Source: Rhodocollybia butyracea (lineage: Eukaryota > Basidiomycota > Agaricomycetes > Agaricales > Omphalotaceae). From it: a DNA stretch of 62,682 nt. A model generated the notes under the pieces. It had not been told where the DNA came from. It worked only from the letters and a program-made list of their open reading frames with translations, and ran no database searches. The stretch spans positions 1 through 62,682 of the forward strand of contig JADNRY010000354.1 of assembly GCA_015501585.1 (NCBI GenBank). Direction: 5' to 3'. Positions within the stretch are counted from its first letter, which is position 1; each line of letters starts with the position of its first letter. Positions 23,166-35,400 of this stretch are shown piece after piece. Position numbers and translations under genes: made by a program.

Positions 23166-25315
23166 CAGGAATCTGGAAAGGCAAGCAGTGAGCTGATGTT
23201 CACAACTTACTTTCGTAAGTTTTCAGGTGGACTTTTGAGGTGCGGAAAGCAAAGGGCCGCACTAAATTGGATTAATTTTCCTCCTTCCATTAGGTGAGTA
23301 TAATGACGGACTCAGAGGTTGCAAGTTAAGCGATCCAGGGTCAGGAGTATATTGTACAAGCAGGTAAGGATAGGTAAGGATCACAGAAAGATGGAAAAAC
23401 TGATGGGTTTGAGATCTCGAGTGTAGGATTGAAAATGTTTGGGCATGACATATATATGAACCGGAGTGTTAGGACAGGGTTGGTACTGATTCTTATAGTT
23501 CTAAGGGGGTATTGCAAGGATAGTGGCCGGCACATCGCTGTAGTTTAAAATGAATTTAGCAGCATCGGTGACCACTGGTTGCAACAAGACTTACCGCAAT
23601 GTTTCAGTATTTGTAAGGGATGATTAGTGGATTGGATTCAGTGAGGGTGGACCAGAGTCAACTTTGAGCTTGGCAAGCTACAACGTTAAGTTGTAGCTGG
23701 TTGAGACAACCTGAGTCATCCAGTACAAGTTAAAGTTATTAGCGCCAGCAGCGCTGTCATATCATTAATGTCATGTGATAGGCACCTGTTTTCTTTCTTT
23801 ACATTCTTCACTTCCGCCAGCACATCGTCTTCCAGCGTACAACATCAGAGGAATGGGGTCTGATTTGGTATAATTCACTTAGGTGAATCTAGTGGTATGA
23901 CTTAGGGTCATATCATAGCCTGACTTATGTCAAGTTTTTGTCATGCCCCGTACTCCCGTCCTACATAGCATCTTTTCCCGTTGCCTCCACTCTCCCGCCT
24001 ATCCCGTCAATCCCACTCCTGACTTCTTATCGATGACGCAACTACGAACCACTGTATTGACCTATTACCAGCCCTTCCATAAATTGTACTCACTACCTTC
24101 CCGTTTCCCTGTTCGCCTTGTTCCATTCTGAGGTATGCCCTTGTATTATTCCCGTTCCCGCTCATCCCTTGTAGTTCCTTTCCCTTTCACCTTAACTGAT
24201 CATCTAAGTACTTTTCACGACCCTGTATAGTTCTACTATTCTTAAATACTCGTCGATATCTCTGATATGATAGATTTGCTATATTGAAACATCCCCCCAG
24301 TTACTGACTCATTTCTCGACTTATCAGTTTCTTTTACTCTGTTTCTTCACTTTATCATTTTCTTCACTCTGCAATATACTCTCTTCGATTCCAATTCATT
24401 GCACTCTATCAAGTCAGCTTCCGCTCGACTTTCCGCCGCCAATATCTTGTCTTTGAAAATGCTTGCGCCCAGTGGGTCCTACCCTTAGAGTCGGAAACTC
24501 ATTCTGTTCCTAGGGTTACTTGTATGGTTCATTCTATCACACTTCCGGATTCCGCTCGTACATTTCACGTCGTCGCTATTCCCAGATCAAGTACACTATC
24601 ATCAAATCATCCCGTCGGAAATGTTCCGCCGCTTCTATTCGAGATAGTACATCAACCCGTCGCAATAAGGATCCGCCTAGATCCTTACAGTTTTGCTGTA
24701 GTTTCTCTTGGTTGTTTTTTGCGCCATATGCAATGCCTGCTGCTCAATTGCATCAAGAATTGTTTCACTAAGGTAAATTGGATTCTGGAAGAAGCTCCAA
24801 GTGCTAGGATCAGCAGGAGATAGATTGGTAAATTGGTGACATTGTCAGTTCACCTTGGTGATTCAGACCATATGATATAGGGTTGCATTGTGCCCCGACT
24901 TTCTTCTCAAGTTTTCTCCATGTTCTGCAGCCGAAACCCACCAACACCTATTTGCGGCCATTTATCATCCTGTCAACTGTCTAATCCTGCCATCAAGGTA
25001 AATTGGAATCTGTCAGCTTTAAGTTGTTTTTTTTTTTTTCTTTTTTGACACTAACTTTGGGCTCAGGGAGTGTGTTCTTAGGCAGGGCTGGATGGAGGCT
25101 TTTTTGGATTTGGGGTGGTATTTGTAGGCAGCTTTGGGCAATCATATGGGTGAAGTCTTTGTGGGAGAAGCTCTACTGGGTAGGGCTGGAGGCTTTGGGG
25201 CATGTGTATGCAGATCAATCCTGGTGGTAGAAGCAGGAGCTCAGGCTTATTGGTAGGCAGAATACATGCTTGGAATGCTAGCTACTTTGCTAACGGTATA
25301 AATTAAGTGTTTACA
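23166..25315. other. Interior of the 6.2-kb element without a supported gene
   Basis: Plus-strand frames at 23943-24131 and 24520-24823 are pyrimidine-rich and show no motif. A T-rich run (about 25025-25050) and a G/T-rich stretch (25060-25240) follow. Nothing else is supported. Confidence 0.35.
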
Positions 25316-26715
25316 CTAGTCATCCAGCAAGACATGCAATAGACCTGCCAATGCGGTCTTGTGCTTTTTGTCAAAACTGAACTCACTAAGAGCGACTTTT
25401 CCAATATCAAGACATACCCTCTCGATGTGTTCTGTCATGTATTTTGGGACAACAGTGGCTTGCTCTGTCTGTTTGTCGTTGTCCTCTTTGTCATCTGTGC
25501 CAACAGCTTCTGTGCCTGCATCTTCTGCGCACTCCTTATCATTGGTGTTATCCTTCAAGACTCCAGATTGATGAATTCTGTCAAAAATAGCCAACAGCGC
25601 CGGCTTCAGGACATAGCCTTCTTTGTCATGCACCTTGGCGAGGGTCACAACTTTTGAAACCATCAGAGTGAACTTCTTGTGCTCCTTTGAATGATACAAC
25701 CACATTGTGAATTGAACAAGGAGGTTGAAAGGTTCACAGCCTGTCCATGCATAAAGGATCGAGTTTCCACTGCTGTTGTTAGGGCATTGAGCAGTGCCAC
25801 AGCGCTGAAACAGTTTAGTGAGTAAGCTAACAGCAAGAAATGGAGAATGAACTGACCTTGACATTTAGAGCAGCGAAGTTGAGAGGATTTGTCTCTCCCA
25901 TCATCACGGTGAACTTGTGGAGCCCTGTGGTATTAAGCGCCGTGAGCTGTCTACAATCTAAAGCCTGTGTGCCAGTACTTGATGACCTACACAGTAGGTA
26001 TAATATGAGGAAACATTGTAAGTTCTAAGTATTGCACAACTTTTACTACCAAAATATGTATTTCTGTCACCTAAGTATGTATAAGTACTAACTGTTGCAC
26101 CAGTCACAAGTACTGGCAAGTACTTGTCAATTTTCAAAACCTTGACTTGTGACTTGTTAGTGACTTGTGGGAAACAAGTATTTTGTCTTGCAAGTCAGAT
26201 ACTGGCAAGTATTCCCATGGTTCTTACTCACGAGTACCTGTGTAAGAACTGGACTCGTGTCCATCTTTACTCCATGCCTTTCACATCATTTGTATCCATC
26301 ATCCACTCTGCATACCTCTTCACAAGAATTCAACGGTTGGGAAGAGAGACTTCTCTATTGAGGGTATGGAGCTTCTTGCCGCATTTTTGGGTCCTGCAGA
26401 GTTAAGAACAGTCGGCAGAGTTGGAAGACTATATAAGACAGAACTTACCTGAACAGTCAAAGTAGCAAAAGTTACCTGCCCTCTCTTGCCTCTTCGCTCG
26501 CCCAAGCCAATACTCAACAGGTGTTTGGTGTCCCCATTGGCCAGATCTCTACAGCACATAAACTGGTCCAGATCAAAATTGCCTATCTCCTGTCTAGCCA
26601 GTGAAGTGAGAAAGATGCTGATTAGAGCTTTGGCTCTCTCAGGTGTACCTAGCACCGTAGGAGGGAGCGGGAAGCATGAAGTAGGTTTATCGCTATAGAG
26701 TGCAGTAAATGGCAT
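25316..26715 (-). CDS. Unidentified gene carried by the 6.2-kb element, 5' exons
   Basis: The minus-strand frame 26715 downward starts MPFTALYSDKPTSCFPLPP and runs to TLTVQ, where a GTAAGT donor occurs. After a repeat insertion (25959-26269) the frame resumes as LTALNTTGLHKFTVMMGETN, with an intron 25856-25805, then RCGTAQCPNNSSGNSILYAW, EPFNLLVQFTMWLYHSKEHK and an acidic linker, ending at a stop at 25316. The protein is not recognised. It has no DDE, helicase or tyrosine-recombinase signature that I can see. The repeat insertion probably breaks it. It could be cargo or a diverged element gene. Confidence 0.4.
25959..26269 (-). repeat. TAAAG/CTTTA repeat element, copy 1 (311 bp)
   Basis: Reverse complement of the element at 38776-39079 over nearly its whole length, including runs of ACTTGCAAGTACTTG and TTTTCAAAACCTTGACTTGTG. 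Its right end CGTGTCCATCTTTA resembles the TIR of the MITE at 21804. It lacks clear target duplications. Similarity to copy 2 continues about 20 bases beyond the left end (CTGTCTACAATC), so the transposed unit may be larger. Confidence 0.65.
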
Positions 26716-27875
26716 CTCAGCATGAGTGGTATCACTTTTGGTATGGTGATTTTCTGGACATGGAGTATTTAATGTGATTTGCAGATCTTGATCACTTAAT
26801 CAAGTGGCTAGGGATAACAGGGCCGAGGTTGAAGCCTAGATACTATGGGATCTGGTAAAATCGGGTGGGCTTAGATGATAGAATGAAGCAGGATGCTGTT
26901 TCAGCTGGTTTCAGGCCATGGAAAGTGCGGGATCTAGTGAATTGTGTGACAAAGTCACACAAAAAAATCGGAAAACAGGCAAGTGTTGTCCCTGAATTAT
27001 TTTTCCACTTCTTTCCAACCACATCAGGCTCCATTGCTGTCGCCACATGGATGGCGGTACTCTTGTTTCATCCCTGCTCCTCTCTTTTCATTCCCGCCAG
27101 GTTGCCACTGCTGGGTTGTGGCTGGTTGCGATGACAGTAGTCTCGTCCTTTTACAAGGGAAGCTTTTGTTACTTTTGTTACTGCTCTGTCTCCTGGGATG
27201 ACATGGCTTTCTTCATTAGGCGTAACAGCATAACTTTATTGCAGGAATTTCATGTTTGGTCCCTTTTAGTGGTGTGTTCTTAATAGAGAGTTTGAATGGT
27301 TTTATTGACTTTATTGCCAGTAGTTCTGGAGTATTGACTTATTACATTTCTTTGGCATTGAACCAAGGCCAGTTTAAATTTTCCTTCATAATGTTTTATG
27401 CTAATGCAGTTGATAGATTTTTTGGAATTTTGTGAAAATATCTTTCTAGCCTTGACTTTCAACCAATTGTTCATATTAGAGAGGTATTTAAGTAGCTTAA
27501 CTGTCTTACATTGCTTGTAGGTACAGTAGACTAGTTTAGTTGTTAAAAGTGCATGGTTAAACTCAGTTTAACCAGAAGCCCATGGTTTGTATTTAATAAA
27601 AACATTGTTTAAACTTGTCCTTTTAAGTCAGCTTTCAGTGTTTCACAGCCAGTTAAACCCAGTTAAACTGGGTTTAACCAGGTTTAACAGGGTTTACCCA
27701 GATCTCCTAAATCAGGTGCACATATCAGAGCTAATTGTATATAATAGTTCACTGGTTTAACCCAGTTTAACCAGGTTTAAACAGAGGTTTGACTCTAAAA
27801 ATCCACCCTACTAGGCGGTTTAACCAGATTTCATGTTGTTACCTTAACTTTTTAACCAGGCCAATTGGGTTACTG
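26716..27875. other. Right part of the 6.2-kb element, non-coding
   Basis: The last 330 bases (27540-27870) are GTTTAACC-rich subterminal repeats. The interval 26716-27540 has only short frames of low information. Confidence 0.45.
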
Positions 27876-27955
27876 GATGCATGGGAGTAAGGCTAGTATG
27901 TGTTTGGGGTGCAAGGATGACGAGGAGGTTGTGAAGAACTTTGTGGGCATGGTTG

Positions 27956-28454
27956 TGTTGAGTGTATATAGTGATAGAACACTTACTGCTTACATAAGCG
28001 ATGTCCCACGCTCATATTCCATCTCTAAACTATGTACTTTTATAGTAATCTTTTGTTACCATGTTGATATCTGCCCTAGTTTTACTTTTTGGCTTTCATT
28101 TGTTCAGTTTGCAAGATATTTTCTCAGTTTGAGTGGTGACTGTTGAAAATATCTATGCGCGCACAATTGTGGACACCTATTTTCACGCCTCATGCGTTTC
28201 AGTACAAATAGAACCAAACAACTACCTATTCCTTACTTAGTTAGAAAGAGTCCAAATCAATATTCACATATCTTTGATTCAGTTCATTGTTTGCTGTCTA
28301 TTGGAGTACTGAGGAACTATAAGGCTATTAGTACAACACTATAGTCATTATACTGAGCATAACAACGCTGTACTAAGACGGGTATCACACTGCTTGGGTT
28401 AGCTGAAGGGCGCTCCAGTGTGTTTAACTTCAACAAGTGCAGTTTCCTCCAACA
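27956..28454. mobile_element. Solo LTR, 499 bp
   Basis: It begins TGTTGAGTGTATATAG and ends TTTCCTCCAACA, so it has TG...CA ends. A perfect 5-bp duplication GGTTG flanks it (27951-27955 and 28455-28459). It sits inside relic segment E. No internal coding sequence remains, as expected after LTR-LTR recombination. Confidence 0.88.
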
Positions 28455-28911
28455 GGTTGAGTCTCATGATTTGTGTTCATGAGGCTGATGGGGCTGGCGG
28501 GGGCAAGAGGATGTGAGTAGATTCTCTTTCCTTTGGTTTGTTACTAATCATTTTGATGTCTGTAGGGGTAACTGCTCATGCTAATCCTTCTGACAGCATC
28601 TCCTGGCATTACCACCACACCTCCACCTCCAACAGCACCTACACCAAAATACCTTCCTCCACACTCCTTGAAACCTCTGCTCGCCTCCATACTATCCACT
28701 TGTCCCTCCCCGCCTGTTCCACCCTACTTAACTTCACCAGTCACTCTGACCCCAATTGGATGTCAGAGCTGAATAAAAGAAAGGCAGTGTTTGAGGCATC
28801 AATTTGGAAGGGATTGTCTGTGGGGCAATTGGGTGAGGGTGAGTGATGGACGGCTGTGGATATAAGGGATTTAGAAGAGGCGGTAGAGCTGGCAAAGAGA
28901 GGGTTGTTGTT

Positions 28912-29284
28912 CATCAGGAAAAGCCGTTTTTGCCTAGGTGACCCCAGAGTGGCCTAAAGCAAACTAGGTGACCTATGAATCCTATGGCATCCTAGGAATT
29001 TGGGCTCGTCCCTTGCCAGTCAAGGCTCTTGAGGATTCCCTAGGCAAGCCTAGGTTTGCCCAGGCTTGCCCAGGTGCTCCTGGGGAACACCTGGGAAACA
29101 CCTGGGCAAACCTGGGCAAACCTAGGCTTGCCCTGGGTTTGCCTAGGATACCCTAGGGAATCCTCAAGAGCCTTGACTGGCAAGGGACGAGCCCAAATTC
29201 CTAGGATACCACAGGATTCATAGGTCACTTAGTTTGCTTTAGGTCACTCTGGGGTCACCTAGGCAAAAACAGCTTTTCCTGATG
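28912..29284. mobile_element. Palindromic MITE, copy 1 (373 bp)
   Basis: The ends are CATCAGGAAAAGC and GCTTTTCCTGATG, with the dinucleotide TT on both sides (28910-28911, 29285-29286). Nearly the whole element is one inverted repeat, with arms of roughly 150-180 bp, so a transcript would fold as a long hairpin. The centre is rich in CCTAGG and CCTGGGCAAAC words. Copies 2 and 3 are at 34509 and 39193. The two 62-codon frames on opposite strands are a consequence of the palindrome. Confidence 0.88.
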
Positions 29285-29507
29285 TTCTTGGGCATGAAAG
29301 GGTATATGGCCCTGGTGATGGGATAGTCCTCTACAGTATCTTCATTTTGATTTTCCAAGTTTTTTGTACTTGTACACATGAAGGACATGAAAGTTTGTCA
29401 TTTTCATGATTGCACTTGTTACAGTGATGGCGGAAATTGATGAACCACCCCAAATCGGGAACTGGGTGCTAAAATGCGTCACTTTGAAGTTCCTTGAGCT
29501 AGCTTAC

Positions 29508-29857
29508 TGTTGGAACTAAGAGACACGTTAGTACGATGTACAACTAAGCTCAGCCAGAAGTGATGAAGGCTAAATCATAATACCATACCTAAGAGACACG
29601 TTAGTACGTATGTACAACTAAGCTATAGGTATAGTGTGAGCATAAATGGCATAGAGCATAAGTATAATAGACATACCTCAGCCAGAAGTGATGAAGGCTG
29701 AGGAAAAGAAGGGAACGTCGATACGTACAGTATAAGTAGAAATCCGTATCAATGAAATAAAAGTTAAAACAAATGATAAGAACTCGGGTCTGATATCTAC
29801 TCGGTATTGGAGCTGTACATACCGGCGGCCATATACTGCAGGACTGAATATCCAACA
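29508..29857 (-). repeat. 3' LTR of a Copia element (350 bp)
   Basis: Read on the minus strand it starts TGTTGGATATTCAGTCC and ends TTAGTTCCAACA. It is preceded by a purine-rich tract GAGGGGGAG, the expected polypurine primer, directly next to the truncated polyprotein. Within it an imperfect duplication of about 72 bp repeats AAGAGACACGTTAGTACG (29517 and about 29589). No second LTR is found in the window. Confidence 0.8.
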
Positions 29858-31650
29858 CTCCCCCTCAACGAGAATGCATTGGGACAAGTCCCAGTAGTCG
29901 AGTTGCCTGTCGATGAGTTTCACCATCAAGAGCTTTGGTGAATATGTCGGCAACATTATCCCTAGAAGCAACAACAGCTGTCTGAATATCACCGCAATAA
30001 ACCCTTCACGAATCCAGTGGTGGTGAATTTTGATATGTTTGTTTGCATTAGTGACTTGGTCGGAATTAATGTTCTTCAAAGCCAAAGATGAATCAACAAA
30101 CATCTGAGTTGGTTCAGGTTGAGTGAAGTCGAGTTCCTGGAGAAGGGAGCGGAACCAAACAACTTCCCTACCACAAGATCCAGCTGCATAATATTTGGCT
30201 TCACTGGTGGAAGTCGCAACAGCAGTCTGTTTCCTTGTATACCAGGAAAAACAACCTGTACCAAAAGTGAGGGCGGCGCCAGACACCGAATGACCATGTT
30301 CAAGGTGATCAACAAAGTTGGAGTCGGTATAGGCAAAGAAAAGGAGTGACTTGCCACCAAGGACAAGGACAAAGTCAACAGTCCCCTTCAAATAGCGAAT
30401 AATCCGTTTCACTGCTTTCCAGTGGATATGACCGGGATTATGCATGAACTGCGCTACTTGTTGGGTGCTGCGAGTGATGTCCAGGCGCATTTGAGTGGAG
30501 GCATGCATGAGAGAACCAACACCTTCAGCGTAGGGCACCAATCACATCTCTCTCTGTTCAGGAGAATCATCAGAAGGACAATCAGCTTTGGAAAATACCG
30601 TCTTTTCCATGGGTGTTCCAACGGGGTGAGCATCATCGAGTCGGAAACGCGAAATGAGAGACAAGATGTAGGAACATTGGGAAAAGGAAATGGTTCGAGC
30701 AGATCTATCACGAGTAACATCATACCGAAAAATTGAGAAATCTCCCCCTTATCCGAGATATCAAAATGAGTACAGAACTCATCCTTAAATCAAATAATCT
30801 GTAGAATGGAGGAACCAAAGAGAGCTAGATCATCCCCGTGAGTTGCAATGATGATTATTCCATCAGAAGAACAACAAAAGAAGACACAAGGATCGGAAAT
30901 GCAAACCTGAAAGCCAAGTTCAATCAAAACACTTTTTAGTTTCTCATACCAGAGAAAACCAGATTGCTTAAGTCCATAGAGTGCCTTGTTAAGCTTCCAA
31001 ACCCACGAATCCTTTCCTCTGACTACAAATCTGGGCGGTTGCTTCACATATGTTGGCTGGTCATCAGGGATGGTGCTATTAAGATAAGCAGATTTCACAT
31101 CAATGACATGAATTTCCCAATCCTGGATGGCCACTATGGTTGCAATACCATAAATGGATTCAATACAAGCAGTCGGAGCATGGATATCGACAAAGTCAAT
31201 ACCCGGAATTTGGGTAAAACCCTGAGCTACAAGTTGAGCTCGGTAGACCTCAATGACCTGAGTGTCGGCATTGCACTTGATAGCAAAGACCCAGCGCGTA
31301 CCAATGGCCTTATGGTCAGGAGGTGGTGGAACGAGAGAGTAAGTCCCAGCCTCCAAGAGCTGGTTAAGCTCGTAATGACAAGCAGCTTCCCACTCTGCAT
31401 GATCAGGAGAGTTGAGAGCCTGCGAAACATTGAATGGAATTTCACCCCTCAAGATATGAGCCAGTTCGGGCATCTCCCCCTCATCCCCGCTATCATCCAT
31501 ATCAAGCTCAACATGTGGAGGAATATCCTCATCAATCTGTGGCTGGACTTCTGCTCTCGCACAAGAGTGAGTCTTAGCAGGTGTAGCGTCAGAAGGCATG
31601 CGGGGATTAGGACGAGGGGCACGAGGTGGAGGTCTCACCCAGACTATCAT
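29858..31650 (-). pseudogene. Copia polyprotein fragment: reverse transcriptase and RNase H
   Basis: The minus-strand frame from 31650 reads NSPDHAEWEAACHYELNQLL, GTRWVFAIK, then HVIDVKSAYLNSTI and KLNKALYGLKQSGFLWYEKL, the Copia reverse transcriptase core. The catalytic YVDD-type box appears as HGDD. Frameshifts near 30790-30720 and a 2-bp change near 30550 (REM then stop) separate it from the RNase H part, which reads VGSLMHASTQMRLDI, ITRSTQQVAQFMHNP, FFAYTDSNFVDHLEHG and ATSTSEAKYYAAG. Gag, protease, integrase and the 5' LTR are missing beyond 31650. It is inactive. Confidence 0.85.
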
Positions 31651-32427
31651 GACCCATCACCTCACTTCTCCTGCCCAGTAGTCTCCTTCTCCTTCTCACC
31701 TGGGAGACTACCAGTCGCTGCCCATCACATCTTGGTCTGCTTGAATGCCCTTTTCAAGCAGACCACGTCTATACTGCCCCTCCGACCCATCACCGACCGC
31801 CATCCACGTCTCCTCTGTCTCATCGTATCACATCTTGTTGATGTGTTACGGTAGTCGGCACGCAGTCTGTGATATCGCGTCTCAGCGCCCGCGTTCTTTG
31901 CGCAGGCTACCATCCACTCGCTCCTTCCACCCACCACAAATCCACCACATCTCCCGGCACCTTCTCTGATCCGTGTATTGATGGTATGGTCCCTCATCCC
32001 ACCTGTCTCCCCACCTCAGTTTCATCTCCCGCCAAGCTGGTCAGCTGCTCATTTCTGCCCATCTCATCAGCCACCACGTTCTCCCACTCACTGTGTCTCA
32101 CGAGCCTGGTCCGCAGCTGGAGGACGATTGTCCTACCTCTCGCAGTTTTTCATTGTTTATTGTATCTAGTTACCTGCTTACATGTTTACTTACTTTTACC
32201 TACCCTTCAGTACATGTGCCTGCACATATCATATATACATTCTTGGTTGTAGTACTCATCCACTTATCAATACAAGCCAGCTTCAAGTGAGAAAAGATAT
32301 AAAGCTAGTAAGGTGAAATTTGCCTAGTCACTCTATATAGTATTTCTCAACATCTCCTAAATAGAATTTATAACATTGTGAGTGGCATATACCTCCACAT
32401 CCCCACATTCCTTACAATCCTTCAGCT
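31651..32427. other. Pyrimidine-rich non-coding stretch
   Basis: C/T-rich sequence with several short overlapping plus-strand frames lacking motifs. It lies between the truncation point of the Copia element and the transposase relic and may be the promoter side of the latter. Confidence 0.35.
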
Positions 32428-35400
32428 ATGGACTCAGAGTCAAAGCTAGATCCAGGCCAAAAAGAATCAGAAACTACCTCTTCAAACTCCCCTGGCCAAA
32501 CTGAAGTGGAGGTTCCAGATATTGGGGAAAAACAATGTCCCATTCGAGGTTATGATTTGGCTGCCACTTTGCTGAGACCCCCATCATGCACTCCTACAAT
32601 TCTGGAGCTAGAGGAAATTGAGGATGTTCAGGAGATTTACCAGAGCTTGAGGGAACAAGGAATTAACGTGCGAGATTACAGTTTCAATCCTATCAACACA
32701 GGGGGGCCAGTGGGCTCAGACAGCTCAGACAAAGAAGGGCTCTGAGGCATTGCTAGTAGCTACTAGAAGGGGAAAAAACTTTATCATTACCTAGTATTAG
32801 GACCCAAGGAACTCATATAAGTCTTCTTCACCCAAAACTGAAAATCACGCTACCGAAACTCCCAGCCTGACGAAATGAACAAAGCTCATCTGACTGGTGT
32901 TAGGGTGGTATTAATAAAAGATCTCTCACATTCGTGGGGAAAATTGAATGTAATCCAAGGCTCACTTCAAAGATTGACCTATATACAGATTAATTTGATG
33001 AGAACCCGATAAGTTGTCTCATGACCCCCTTTCAATGCTTATATATAATGTTTCACTGGAAGGAAGTCCCATAATCTTTCCCCCCCCCCTTTTTCTCTTT
33101 GCATTATGGAACAGATTATATGTCCAGCAGGCTGTGGTCGATTTTTTAGGACCCCCAGGGCAAAGAAAGTCACTTGACCCAGGCAGCTTCTTGCTCTTGG
33201 TATCGTGCCCTGCAAAAATCAAAATCCACACTTTGGAGTGAGGAGGATGAAATGATGGAGGTTGAAGATTTCGAGGCAGAAGAGACATATAGGGCTCAAT
33301 TGGAAGAAAATGCACTGGCTGGAGATTTACTGCAAGAATATGAAGAGGATCATGATATTTTCCACTTTGTCCCTCTGATTGAGCCTGAGCCTGAGGCACC
33401 AGAAGTGGGGGAAGCTGGCCCTGGTCCAAGTACTCAGTTGAATCGACTTCTTGAAAAACAACTAGGTGCCAAAGTGAGAGTTTTGGACGACAACAGTGGA
33501 GAAGAGGCACAAGTGTTTGAGTGGAATGAGGATGCTGGGTTGGCTATACAAATGGAGCCCTCTCTCCAGGAGCATTGGAGAATTGCTCACAATCTGGGAG
33601 CGGAAAGAATGATGGATGGCACCTCTCCTCTTCCCAATGAAATGTGCTCCCCTTTTGCTTCAGAAATGGATTGGAAAGTAGCTGAATGGGTGGTAAAGGA
33701 TGGAATTGGACGTAAATCCTTCAACCGTTTTCTAGCTACTCCTGGAGTAGGTCATCTCAAAGTTATGGTACTATCTCAACTTTACTAAGCTATATTTGAT
33801 TCAGGTAGCTGAAAAATTAGGACTGTCTTATACAAATATTGCAGGTCTTCACAAAAATGTGGACAATCTGAGAGCCAGGGCAGGGGAATGGAAAGTGAGA
33901 AAGTTGTACTTCAAGGACCATCCAGACGAGGAATTTACCTTTCATCATTGAAACATCATTGATGCTATAAAAAGTCTTTGGGGGGACCCAGCTTTAGCCT
34001 CCCATTTAATCTATTGCCCAAGGAAGGTTTTCAAAGATGCTTTTAAATCCAAAAGAATGTACTCGGAGATGTGGGATGAAAAAATTGTGGAATACCATCC
34101 AAGTGAGTAATCATCCCTGGAGTATCTATCAGGTTTAACTCAATATTTCTCAGGAGAAACTTCCTTCAGGGGCTACTGTGGCCCCTTTGATAATTGCTAC
34201 TGACAAAACTCAGCTCACTCAGCTCTCAGGAAATAAACAGGCTTATCCTGTTTATCTCACTCTAGGAAATATTCCCAAGTCTATACGCCGCAAACCATCT
34301 CAGAGGGCTTGTATCCTTCTGGCCTATCTGTCTGTGGAGAAAGTTTCCAAGGAAAATCTTACTAAAAGAGAAATTAGTGGACGTCATCACCGCCTATTTC
34401 ATGAGGCTCTGCGCCACATATTTTCCCCCTTAGTGGAGGCTGGAAAGTCTGGAGTAGAAATGGCTAGCGGTGATGGATCCGTTAGAAAAGTCCATCCAAT
34501 CCTAGCCACATCAGGAAAAGCTGTTTTTGCCTAGGTGACCCCAGAGTGGCCTAAAGCAAACTAGGTGACCTATGAATCCTATGGCATCCTAGGAATTTGG
34601 GCTCATCCCTTGCCAGTCAAGGCTCTTGAGGATTCCCTAGGCAAGCCTAGGTTTGCCCAGGTTTGCCCAGGTGCTCCTGGGGAACACCTGGGGAACACCT
34701 GGGCAAACCTGGGCAAACCTAGGCTTGCCCTGGGTTTGCCTAGGATACCCTAGGGAATCCTCAAGAGCCTTGACTGGCAAGGGACGAGCCCAAATTCCTA
34801 GGATGCCATAGGATTCATAGGTCACCTAGTTTGCTTTAGGCCACTCTGGGGTCACCTAGGCAAAAACAGCTTTTCCTGATGCAGTTATGTGGCTGATTTT
34901 CCAGAACAGTGTTTAGTTACCTGTTCCAAATATGGGACCTGTCCTAAATGTCAAACTCCTGCAGCTCAACTTAGCCATGCATCTCCTGGTGAACCTAGAA
35001 CAAACAATGGACTTTGGGGGTTATGGAGGATGCCAGAAGACTGACCAAATCATCAGCTCAATATTTTGAGTACTGCATGAGACATGAAGTTTCTGGCTAT
35101 GTCTTTTGTCCTTTCTGGCAGAATTTACCATTCACAGACCCCCATCTCAGTATGACCCCTGATGTTCTTCATCAGCTCTATCAGGGTGTTCTGGCACATC
35201 TTGTTAATTGGTGCGCATCAATTTTAGAGCCTGGAGAGCTGGATAGAAGGATATGTTTGCTCCCTCCCACTTATGGTGTACACCATTTCAAAAATGGCAT
35301 ATCTGCTCTAGCTCAAATCAGTGGGACTGAAAGGAAAAACATGGGTAAAATCCTTCTTGGCTGTTTGGGGGGGGGGCCTGAGATGCCTATCAAAGCTGTC

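Larger units (their letters stand above)
21652..27875. mobile_element. 6.2-kb DNA transposon with an 8-bp target duplication, no recognisable transposase
   Basis: An 8-bp direct repeat GATGCATG flanks it (21644-21651 and 27876-27883), and removing the insert joins segments D and E of the relic gene. Subterminal regions are inverted: AGATGAAATCTGGTTAAACC near the left end pairs with ACATGAAATCTGGTTAAACC read from the right end. The right terminus reads CAGTAACCCAATTGG inward. GTTTAACC words are repeated dozens of times near both ends. The 8-bp duplication fits hAT or KDZ-type elements. No transposase domain is recognisable; the interior holds an unidentified minus-strand gene and two younger insertions (21804-22458 and 25959-26269). 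It is probably a non-autonomous or decayed element. Confidence 0.75.
27876..29390 (+). pseudogene. Multicopy gene relic, 3' part of the split copy (segment E)
   Basis: The copy resumes after the 6.2-kb element with KASMCLGCKDDEEVVKNFV, is interrupted by a solo LTR (27956-28454), and continues with GTTGAGTCTCATGATTTG and the conserved second intron (GTGAGTAG near 28513 to CTGTAG near 28565). It then reads MSELNKRKAVFEAS and DLEEAVELAKRGL until the palindromic MITE at 28912. After the MITE it continues with GGGCATGAAAGGGTATATGG, as in copy A, to about 29390. Removing all inserts gives a copy of the same layout as copy A. Confidence 0.65.

Noticed and set aside
28968..29228. Two 62-codon frames with nearly the same peptide on opposite strands (also at 34565-34825)
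   Set aside because: They are read from the two arms of the palindromic MITE; the symmetry of the DNA explains them fully.
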